From Timema cristinae (lineage: Eukaryota > Arthropoda > Insecta > Phasmatodea > Timematidae): a stretch of DNA of 64,000 bases. Each line of letters opens with the position of its first letter. Position 1 is the first letter of the stretch. This document shows, in pieces, positions 55,701 through 64,000 of this stretch. The stretch covers positions 42,109,979 to 42,173,978 of the forward strand of contig JBCFYV010000024.1 in the NCBI GenBank assembly GCA_039000515.1. The letters run 5' to 3'. The position numbers and the translations under genes were made by a program. Under the pieces are notes generated by a model. It was not told where the DNA came from. It was given only the letters and a program-made list of their open reading frames with translations, and made no database searches.

Positions 55701-56240
55701 AGTGGGCCGTATTCATAGTATAGTCTCGTGAGTCAACTAATCTCCCAGTACGAGGATAACAAACCATTCAGTTCGAATGCTGAATTGCCTGTTCTCCGAA
55801 TATCTACTGTAGAAAGCCCTTGTACCTTACAAATATCTCCACATGGAAGAACAATGCGTCAATCAAACTTTTGCCCGTCAGAGGGAATACTCCTCTACTT
55901 ACGCCTCCCTCCCCCCGCCTCCCCTCCACAAACATACTCGCACAAAAACTCTCCCCGAATTCAGTTTCTATCGATCAGCGTCCTTAACTCAACTAGCTTT
56001 ATTTGTGATAAACACGAGTCAGAGAGCGCCAATCAGAGAGCTACAAATCTTTGTAGGAGGGAGAGACAAAACGTTCCATTTACGACTGGGATTGGCGGTA
56101 GGTTGGTCGTGTGGTCAGAGCGACTGACTATGGTATCGAAAGTCTAATTTCAAATATGGCATGATACAAAGTTTGTTTTTTAAGCGTATGATTTTTACTT
56201 TTTATGTTAAACTAATTTAATAGGGTAAAGACCTACACAT
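55701..56240. other. Unassigned, with a 139-codon open frame
   Basis: A plus-strand frame at 55728-56147 is open, but it crosses a C-rich tract and ends in a tRNA-like segment (tcgtgtggtcagagcgactg). A second frame is open in parallel, so I do not support a gene. Confidence 0.3.
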
Positions 56241-56350
56241 GTTGACACGCGGACAAAGGCGTCAGTATTGTCTTGTTAGGTTTGCCGGTGTCTTGAAGGT
56301 CAGATGTTCGAACCCTAATAGGGTGTATTGAGGCTATATTTTTTAAGTTT
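56241..56350 (+). mobile_element. SINE head variant (as at 43720)
   Basis: The segments cgcggacaaaggcgtcagta and ttgttaggtttgccggtgtc, then a B box (gatgttcgaaccctaat) and gtgtattgaggc, resemble the start of a C body. Confidence 0.55.
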
Positions 56351-56410
56351 TTTTCTTAGATACCTTCAAAGGAAAGAAGGCACCTTTCCTCCAAAGTCTT
56401 CCTCCATCAT

Positions 56411-56640
56411 TTTTAACCTATTGGTCTAGTGGTCAGCACCGTTGGATACTGATATAGAAGTCCTGGGCTCGATTCCCAGTGGTACCATAAGTATTTTTCC
56501 AGGAAGGGGAATTGTACCTATGTTCATCATGATATGATTAATTAGGCTAAAGTTAGGGTTAAGATCACTCCTAGCTCCACACATTCATAATCACTATCAT
56601 CACGTCATCTCATTGCACATATGAGGTGTAGACAACCTCC
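56411..56640 (+). mobile_element. SINE-F copy, tRNA-like head
   Basis: The A box is attggtctagtggtcagc and the B box is ctgggctcgattcccag, like tRNA-Glu/Asp types, but the acceptor stem does not pair. A non-coding body follows (aggaaggggaattgtacct). Only one copy is seen here. Confidence 0.55.
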
Positions 56641-56659
56641 AAGGTACGCCTTGAACACC

Positions 56660-57163
56660 CAAACTGCACATATAGTTTGTTTGAACCAAAAGTAATATAA
56701 CATCCCTGTACACTTACATCCAGAAAACTATGATAATACCATTAAATGGTGTGCACAGTTTCATCGTATAGTGCCGGGAGAGCAAAGCTGTGCAAGCAAG
56801 CATGCATGTACAACAAGTTGCATAGGATTTAGGCACGTGGGACCACACATGTAATAATTGCAAGCGTTTTTTGCGATTTAAGACCGTTAACAATGATCCT
56901 CGGAACGTATTCCCATTTACTATTAATTATGGTATGTTCTGCTGCCATGCCCCAAGATGTCGCAGTTTGCAGTGCTGTGCGCCTAGCTCCTATGCAACCT
57001 GTTGTACACGCATGCATGCAAATCTTTGCCCTCCCGGCGCTGTATGACGAAATATTGAACACAATTTAATGATATTAGCATAGTTAGCCGGATGTAAGAG
57101 TTTTGTGATTTTGTATTACTTTTGGTTCAAATAAACTTTATGTGCAGTTTAGGCGTTGCGTTT
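56660..57163. mobile_element. ~0.5-kb foldback element
   Basis: The ends are aaactgcacatatagttt (left) and aaactttatgtgcagttt (right). Arms of roughly 200 bases match throughout, for example gtgccgggagagcaaagc with gccctcccggcgct, and gtacaacaagttgcatagga with tcctatgcaacctgttgtac. No coding capacity is seen. Confidence 0.78.
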
Positions 57164-58155
57164 CCAAACAATCTGTATACACAGCAACCAAACTAGATAC
57201 TGTTCCTCTCACGATCAAATATGCCATACACTATAGGGAAAAATAAAAATTCTAATGTTGATATCCGGACAGGAACAGTCTAATTATTTTCAAATGAAGG
57301 AACTTATCTAACAGTCAGAAAAATTACTAGATCATTTTTCACGTATCCATAAGTCAATAAATTTGATCAGCAGATGTAAAATATCAATGCCAAAAATAGC
57401 ACTAATGTGTTTTAAAAAATATCAATATTGGCCATCAAAAAATATGTATGCCTTTTTAAAAGGCTTTTCCCTGTGAGGAGGTTGGGCGGATGATTACATA
57501 GTAAAAATATTTTAATGATAACAGATAAAATGTAAAACTCTAGTCTTAAATCTAACATAAAGATTAAAATAAGATTCAATCAATCACTAGAGTATCCTCC
57601 AAGCAAGAGAACAATAATGTCCAAAAGACGATGTCAGTAAAACTATAAATCAAACATCTGTTATTTATTTCCCCACAAGCACTCAGAACCATTTTCATTA
57701 AAACTTCAGTCGAAAATCATTCATACTCAATTTAACTTCTACATCCCCCACCCTTTGGCCATCAACATTTTCTTCCTCTCATTTTGAAGCATCATTCCCT
57801 CAAGAAGTTCCCCCCCCCTTACCCCTACCCCCCCCCTGACCCCCCCCGACCCCGCAACGCGCACACACACCACACAAAGTTGGAGACCATTCATCTTGTG
57901 CTGTTCTCTCTTCATCTTGACCTTACTATCAAACTTTGTGATTCGTGAAGGTAAACCACCTCATCTCCATTATTACAAACCAATGGTTTTCGAATTATGA
58001 TCCCTCTCCCCTCAACCCCCGCATCCCACTCATAAAACCGTAGTAGTGAGATTAAATTGGTAAATTGAATAATCATGAAGAAGTGGAATATCTCTTAAGA
58101 TATATAAACGTCAGTTTCATCAAACGACATTTTTCATTTGTCTTATTTATTAATC

Positions 58156-58158
<3 letters not shown>
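57164..58158. other. Unassigned; long C-rich tract
   Basis: C-runs lie at 57808-57860. No gene is supported. Confidence 0.45.
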
Positions 58159-58204
<46 letters not shown>

Positions 58205-58206
58205 AT
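58159..58206. repeat. (TA)n microsatellite
   Basis: A TA run with one slip. Confidence 0.96.
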
Positions 58207-58505
58207 AAATGATGGCAATTTGGTTTTTAAAAGATTTATTTAAAAAAGATTAAACCAATAATTAATATTTTTTCCCTTTAAAAATTTAAAGAAATGTGTT
58301 ATTTTAACTAACTATAATTATTTATTTATCATAAAATATTATGTTAATTATTGCATATTATAATTTATACGTACAAAAAAAGACCCATACTTAAAAGTTT
58401 TCTCGAGGTTGGGGTGAAAAAAATTGATAAAATATTGCTAAAATTCATGTAGCCTTTTCTTCGCACCGTCCCTCTTGTCAACCCTTTTTCTAAAATTATA
58501 AAAAT

Positions 58506-58751
58506 CAGTGGCTGCATGATCTAAGGCATCCCTCTCGCGATAGATTAGACTACTATATAAAAGGAGACTGGAGTTTGAATCCCGGTTAGTTGTTCTAAGG
58601 GTGGTTTTCCCTTAGTAGTTTTACACAATCCCTTCACACAAATGCGGGTAACACTTCATCATAAATTCAGCCTTACTCATCCCTATCTCATTATAGTAAT
58701 TAGTACCTATGTACTACCTGAACAAGTAGTAAAATGTGGTGCTAAAAAAAA
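58506..58751 (+). mobile_element. SINE-C copy
   Basis: The head is cagtggctgcatgatctaag, the B box is tggagtttgaatcccgg, the body is diverged, and the 3' module ends gtggtgctaaaaaaa. Confidence 0.82.
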
Positions 58752-60049
58752 TCCCAACTAAATTATTCAGCTTCTTCGCCTAATAAACAAAAAAACATTT
58801 ACGTTGCAAACCCAAAAATATTTCTCGATTTTATTGAAATATTTTCACGTAATTATTAAATTGCCTGAAATCACCTTATTTTAGGATTTAAATATTTATG
58901 TCAATAAATTTATGTAAATACTACATACTTTTCCATCCCCTCTGTAGAAAAATCAAGATTCCAACTCTTAAAATACACCCAAAACATATCTCCAGATGTT
59001 TGGTTTATGAAAATATTCTAAAGCACTTAAGACTCCCTTTCTTACCAAAAGTTCAAAATTTTGTGTCTACCCAATTTGACCTCATATCTCCCTTCGTCTA
59101 AGTTTTCATCCCGAGACCAAGATGACAGCAACTATTGTCGAAGTTTAGCACAAGTGTCATGAACAGAAATACCCCCTCCTCCCCCTTTGCCCCCCCTCAA
59201 CATATCCTTCCCCCCCCCCCCCTCCACCCCGCCCACTCGTTCTCAGTCCAAGACCGGGATGGTTTTGTCCATTGACACGGAAAAAGTAGCTCCTTTCTTC
59301 GTTTTATTTTTATTTTTTTTATTTTTTTAGCCTACCACTTTCTCTTTCTTTCCTTAGGTCACATCCTAGTAAAATGGAGGATTTAGTTTGTGAGAGAAGG
59401 ATACAACTTTAACTAACTTTACTAGTAGAAACTTGGAGAATGCTTGGTCCTTCCTCCCTTATCATCTCAACCCCCCCCCCCCCTCCTCTCTTTTCAGTTA
59501 GTGGTGGTTGACTCCAAAGAAACTTCACCGCCAGAACATTATCTTAAAATTATAGTTGGGAGTCTTTCTTGAGTTTACTTTAGTTCGGAGAACCAAAATA
59601 TGTTGCAGTTGAAATGAGACCCCAAGTTTTAACTGGGCCATGATTTACGTGGCTTGAATTGTTCTGTTGGGTCTAAAGAAATAAAGACAGTGCTTTTTTT
59701 TTTTTTACACACAAAAAAAAAAGTTGTGAGATTAATAATTAAACTCTAGTTAAATAAAAGAGTAAATTTAAAAAAAAATTTGAAAGATTGATTTTCTTTA
59801 TCATCAAATTTTTAAGTAGTCTTTTTTTTAAAAAAAACTGTTTTCTTTGTGTCGTTAACCTCCCGATTTTAAAAATTAGGACTCAAAATTGTTCTCCTCT
59901 ATCTTAGTTTTAGTAATATTTTGATTGATATATTTTATTATATATCAATTTTTAAAGTATCTCTAACTCATAAACTTTATGGCCTCATCCCGCAATCGAT
60001 CCATACTAACTGAACGGCCGGTGTCTCTTGGCAGACTTAGTGCCAACTT
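58752..60049. other. Unassigned; C-rich tracts
   Basis: C-runs lie at 59180-59230 and 59468-59484. No gene is supported. Confidence 0.45.
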
Positions 60050-60292
60050 CTACTAATAGAGGTTGTCATGTGGTCAACACAACGAACCCCTCGTCTGTTA
60101 GTCTCAGTTTTCTATACCGGGGCCTCTACTTCTTTATTCAAGTAGCTCGTAAATAGTACTCACGAGGCTGAATTAGCTCCGTTCCAGACCCACCACTTCA
60201 CAGAAAAAAAAACTCTGGTCGCGTTCGGGATTGAACCCGAGACATCTGGAGCTGTGACCAGAAACTTGTTACTAGTATACCACAGAGGTGGT
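60050..60292 (-). mobile_element. SINE-E copy 2, minus strand (better kept)
   Basis: On the minus strand the tRNA-like head has a B box (tcgggttcaatcccgaacg) preceded by ccacctctgtggtatac. A T-rich run and a body (agtggtgggtctggaacg, gcctcgtgagtac, tagaggccccggtatag, gttgtgttgaccacatg) follow. It is homologous to 33463-33690. Confidence 0.68.
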
Positions 60293-60910
60293 CTCTCAAA
60301 TTGCATTAAAGTAATTCTGTAATTAATAAAGGGAAGACACATTTCATGATGTTTTGGCTCAAAGAGTTTGAAATGTTTGAATTCGAATGTCAAAACGTGT
60401 CTACATTAGCTTAGTTTGTTCTATTCGTTTAGTCTAAGAATAAATATAAGCTTTTTTTTTAATATTAATTAATTAAGTTTAATCCTACAATTAATTATTT
60501 ATCATCATAACAGGTTAATTTCAATTCATAAATAATCATAACAGTATGTCGTTAATGCGTGGTTATTATGTGCATGTACTTATAAAATTATAAGCTATTT
60601 AGCGAGGACTACGTAGTTATTAACTCCCAAATCTAATTATTGTACATGAAATCCCTAAATTAATTTGAACTTTTACACCCCATACTCGAATACTTTTCAG
60701 GGACCCCATATTATTGGCAAATATTGATCCTATTCCCGAATCCTATGAAGAGAAGTAATGATTCACTAGTTCAATCAATAGCTCGTCTAACTTCCAAGTT
60801 TGTTGATCCGGGCTCGATTCTCAACATGGATGATAAATTTATCATTGGTAAAACTAGTAGTTATGTGAACAGTAAACCTCACGCCCCCTATTTTCTGTTT
60901 ATACAATCTT
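60293..60910. other. Unassigned AT-rich sequence
   Basis: I see no gene or named repeat. Confidence 0.45.
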
Positions 60911-60923
60911 ACTAGTAGTTCTG

Positions 60924-61216
60924 AGGTGACCTGGTGGTCTAGGGGTAAGGTGTCGGACTTCTATGCTGGCGGCCGGGGTTCAATCCTCGGTCCCGGCACA
61001 GATTTATCTGATTACCAAACCCTTCCTTCACCTCTGACAAGACGTGTATTAATCACAACTTGTTAATGTGAGGAATGCCAGGCCTCCACCGTGGTTCGGA
61101 TTCCACGTTAAACTGTAGGTCCTTCATTTCATCTCACAATCACCCTATCATTACACATTAGCGTAAGTGAGTATAACCCGAACGGGTAGTAAGACGCGGT
61201 GCTAATAATAATAATA
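60924..61216 (+). mobile_element. SINE-B copy 13 (long subtype, full length)
   Basis: This is a complete copy with a perfect 13-base duplication, actagtagttctg (60911-60923 and 61217-61229), all boxes, the shared 3' module and a short (TAA)n tail. Confidence 0.95.
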
Positions 61217-61382
61217 ACTAGTAGTTCTGTGAACAGTAGACCTCCCTCCGTGTTATTATCGTTACTACTAAGATTTATCTTTGGATTCCAAGTAAAAAAC
61301 ATCTCTTTTGATTTGGAGCAAATTATTTGCCTTGGTAATAAAGTTAAACAGAAAACAAATTTATCATAATATCATTAAATTT

Positions 61383-61655
61383 CTGAACCGACTGATTACA
61401 TCAGCACACGAGAGTTTCTATGAGCAAACGTGAAGGAACTATCAATGACGCCGGGAAAAGTATTTTTACATACCTTCCAAGTTTCTCTTACATGCCACAA
61501 TCGACATGGGTCCAACGACTTGTATTTACTTTCCCTCCGAAGGAAATTGTGTTACTAATTTTAATTACTAAAAAAAAAAAATCTGTCAACCCACGAACCT
61601 CAGGTCTTTGAGGCGAGCACTCTACCCCAATATCACCTAATCATACCTGATACAA
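61383..61655 (-). mobile_element. SINE-D copy, minus strand, diverged
   Basis: The outer edge (accgactgattacatcagca) matches the D copy at 41915. The head region has cacgaacctcaggtctttga, then gcgagcactctacc. The middle is mostly unalignable by eye. Confidence 0.45.
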
Positions 61656-61815
61656 TAAGTTTATTTATAAATTACAAGTTAAATACCCCAAATAAATAAT
61701 ACAGTAACTATTTAAACTTCAAAAATAGCTCGTTATTCTAAAAAACATTCTTGTTTACTTTTTCGGATATTTATTGTATTTGTTCTAGGTACGCAGAGTC
61801 TATATTTAACATTGC

Positions 61816-62042
61816 TTTCGTCACTCCTCTTGAAATAGACTAGACTGTTGATGACGGGGAGATAGGCGTTCAAATACCGATCGGGTGTAATTAGTGTTTT
61901 TTTTTCTAAATGGTTTTCCATTCCTCCTCCATACAAATTCAGGTACACTTCCCCTTAATTCAACATTTCTCCTTTCTAGCACATTAGAGTAATTAGTACA
62001 TAACCGTATAATCTGACCAGGTAGCAAGCCGTGGTGCTAAGA
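61816..62042 (+). mobile_element. SINE-C copy, 5'-truncated
   Basis: It starts inside the head (tcgtcactcctcttgaaata) and keeps gatgacggggagataggcg, the body (ctaaatggttttccattcc) and the 3' module (gtagcaagccgtggtgct). Confidence 0.82.
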
Positions 62043-62147
62043 AAAGAAAAACTTTACTTTTTAAATTAACTTAGTTCATAACAGAATAACTGGTATTACA
62101 TACTCAGTCCCGGCACCTTCAATGAATTAATAGATTAAGGGGCTACC

Positions 62148-62362
62148 CGGCACCTTAATGAGTCGGTAGCGTGTCTGTCTACTGAGATAAGGGTCCCGGG
62201 TTCGATTCCTGGCATGGTCGAAAATTTAACATTAGTGAAATGTAGGTTTATCTTTTCACAGGGATTGGATTGAATAAAAAAAATCGACCCAGGCCACAGG
62301 CTGGAAATAGTAATGGATGTAAAGTGGAAATCATAATAATGGGTCAGTATATAAATATTAAA
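62148..62362 (+). mobile_element. SINE-D copy, plus strand
   Basis: The head (ccttaatgagtcggtagcg, tgtctactgagataagggtc) with a canonical B box (cgggttcgattcctgg) is followed by a body with gggattggattgaataaaaa and ggccacaggctgg. Confidence 0.65.
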
Positions 62363-63639
62363 TATCTCTGCCAACGCAAACTGGAGTCTAAATAGAATAA
62401 TCTAATGTTGCCATTTGCAACTTTAATCACAAAGGCTCAGTGAAAGGTTGGACATTAATTGTTCAAATCAATAATCTAATGTAAATGTAAGACTCCATTG
62501 TAAGTATTGTCTAATTTTAAAAAAAACGGGAAATGGAAACACAAACAGTTTGGAAGTAGTTTTTTGAGCTCTGTTGCATAATTTAGTGGTTCAATCTTGA
62601 ACATGCATTGAGTGTTTCTTTTTAGTATATAAGTGGCTCACCCTTTTCTCAGAATAATTCTAGTGTGGCTCCTTAAAGCTCACCTAGCTAATAACGTGTC
62701 CTAAAAGTTTTTTTATTATTATTATTATTATTATTATCTCGGAATTGTAGTAACGATAACAATGAATGCATGTTATTTGCTCTAGTGAATCATCGTAGCT
62801 AGCTCCACAGAGTTGCAATTATCACAACATGAGAGCAGCACTATCGTTAACGATCCTTGCCTGCACTCTACATGTAATAAGTTAACTAATTCTGTTATAA
62901 AGTTAAGGGACAGCTCAGTCCCCATATTAAAATTCTTGGGAAAGCATTATTCTAATAATACGAAATAATCGAGTAAAAAGAACATATTTTATTAATTTGT
63001 TTGAATTAACATTATTAAAAAGTGATAAATCTTATCTGAATGATTTCAATTTGATCATATTGAACTAAATATGGGCCATCCAAACAAATATTAATTAGTA
63101 TTACATTGTTGAGTCTGTTGAACAAACTTTGATTAAATGTATTATATAAATATTTTGAGCCGGTAAAATAACTGAAATTATTTGTTAAACTAGGTAAAGC
63201 AATCTTTTTTTTTTTTTTTTTTTATATATATAAATCGAGTACCATGGCGAGTATGAAATAAAACAAAATCTCTTTATACCTAAAAAACGTACACATAGTA
63301 TAAAATGTTTAACAACTTTTGTTCTTCAATTTCAGTAAATTTATATGGGCCCAAATTGATCAATTAACAGAGATAATATTTAATATATATTTATTTGTTT
63401 AATTATCTTAGGAACCATCTTAACTATCAATAACTATCTAGATTGTAAATTAGAAAAAAGAATACAGTCAGTCAGTAAGTAAATTGTTGTTAAGTATTTT
63501 AAAACTCTGAATACACAAAATAATAAATATATCGGTTCTCTTTGGGTGTGAAATGATTTCTTACAATACGTAAAGGGGAAAAAAAAAAAAATTAAGGTGT
63601 ACTAAAACAAGGTGTTTAGGCAGATACTTAATTTGCTCC
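62363..63639. other. Unassigned; simple runs
   Basis: No gene is supported. A (TTA)n run lies at 62706-62738 and a T-run at 63207-63223. Confidence 0.45.
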
Positions 63640-63979
63640 AAAAAGGGATTAGGCCACCGGGGAGTATAGGAGGATACATAATGATGAGTTTCATAAGCTG
63701 TACTCATCACAATACATTATTAGGACAATCAAGTCTCTTGGATTACGGTGTGCAGGATATGTATGCAGCGTGAATGGGAGAATTTATAACCATGCTCAGG
63801 GTATTGACTGACAAATCCAATTGGAAGAGACCATTGGGAAGACCTAGACGTAGATGGGGGATAACATTAGAATGGAAATAATAGAGAGAGGGTGTAATGT
63901 GGTGGACAGGATAGAGCTAACTCAATATATGGATAGGTGGCGCACTTTTGTAAGTGCGGCGATGAACCTAAGTTCCTAA
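63640..63979 (+). pseudogene. LINE-3 reverse transcriptase C-terminus
   Basis: The frames read GEYRRIHNDEFHKLYSSQYI, IRTIKSLGLRCAGYVCSVN, then DKSNWKRPLGRPRRRWG and, after a shift, NIRMEIIERGCNVVDRIELT, MDRWRTFVSAAMNLSS followed by stop. The HNDELxxLYSS, RPLGRPRxRW and DRWR.xVxxAMNL blocks are a LINE C-terminus common in insects. Two or more frameshifts break it; 5' sequence is missing. Confidence 0.8.
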
Positions 63980-64000
63980 TGCCGTAGATAAAGTTAATCT

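Noticed and set aside
55728..56147. 139-codon open frame
   Set aside because: It has low-complexity proline/serine content from a C-rich tract, a second parallel frame is also open, and the end runs into a tRNA-like segment.
56411..56485. Possible functional tRNA-Glu/Asp gene
   Set aside because: A and B boxes are good, but the acceptor strands do not pair and a SINE-like body follows.
62706..62738. TTA run considered as a SINE tail
   Set aside because: No 3' module adjoins it on either side, so it is listed only as a simple run.

Overview
This window looks like gene-poor DNA from a large, AT-rich animal genome, most likely an arthropod and probably an insect. I find no host protein-coding gene, rRNA gene, intact tRNA gene, CRISPR array or bacterial-type signal. 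Every open frame is short and falls in a repeat, a microsatellite or unassigned sequence. The taxonomic guess rests on three things: decayed LINE C-termini of types I know from hemimetabolous insects, a decayed Tc1/mariner-type transposase, and Helitron-like ends with a GCGG/CCGC hairpin. It was made from memory, without a database search.

The recognisable sequence is a dense, layered set of transposable elements. Three tRNA-derived SINE types dominate. SINE-C is the oldest and has an A-rich tail. SINE-A is a younger relative with a different head and a (TAA)n tail. SINE-B has an unrelated tRNA-like head and body but the same roughly 45-base 3' module, followed by (TAA)n. There are about 9 A copies, 13 B copies and 20 C copies or fragments. 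Rarer tRNA-like SINE types, here called D, E and F, are also present. Many A and B copies carry clean target-site duplications of 8 to 14 bases.

Four kinds of non-SINE repeat make up the rest. (1) LINE remnants: two C-terminal fragments of LINE-1 end directly in a TAA repeat, and there is an internal LINE-1 fragment, two LINE-2 C-termini and one LINE-3 C-terminus. (2) Foldback and TIR elements: family FB1 (8 copies), a PIF/Harbinger-like MITE with TAA duplications, a hAT-like MITE, a pogo-like MITE, and several unnamed long-armed foldbacks. (3) A Tc1/mariner relic whose 5' half is replaced by an inverted copy of its own 3' end. (4) Helitron-like fragments.

Layout. 0-10 kb holds SINEs A, B and C, FB1, FB2 and a GC-rich island. 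10-14.5 kb holds LINE-1, a foldback, the mariner relic and a 0.9-kb TIR element. 14.5-25 kb holds SINEs, LINE-2 and a perfect tRNA-like hairpin. 25-31 kb holds SINE-D, SINE-B, LINE-2 and FB1. 31-39 kb holds nested SINEs inside hAT-like, Harbinger-like and FB1 elements, plus a palindromic microsatellite. 39-50 kb holds LINE-1, FB1, SINEs, a pogo-like MITE and a 27-28-base minisatellite. 50-57 kb holds foldbacks and a 52-base perfect palindrome. 57-64 kb holds SINEs B, C, D and E and LINE-3.

Nested insertions with duplications give a partial order. SINE-C, FB1, and the hAT-like and Harbinger-like MITEs predate the SINE-A or SINE-B copies found inside them. The main biological story is the modular SINE system with a shared 3' end and a possible LINE partner. 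The family labels (SINE-A to F, FB1 to FB3, LINE-1 to 3, R1, R2) are mine, local to this window.
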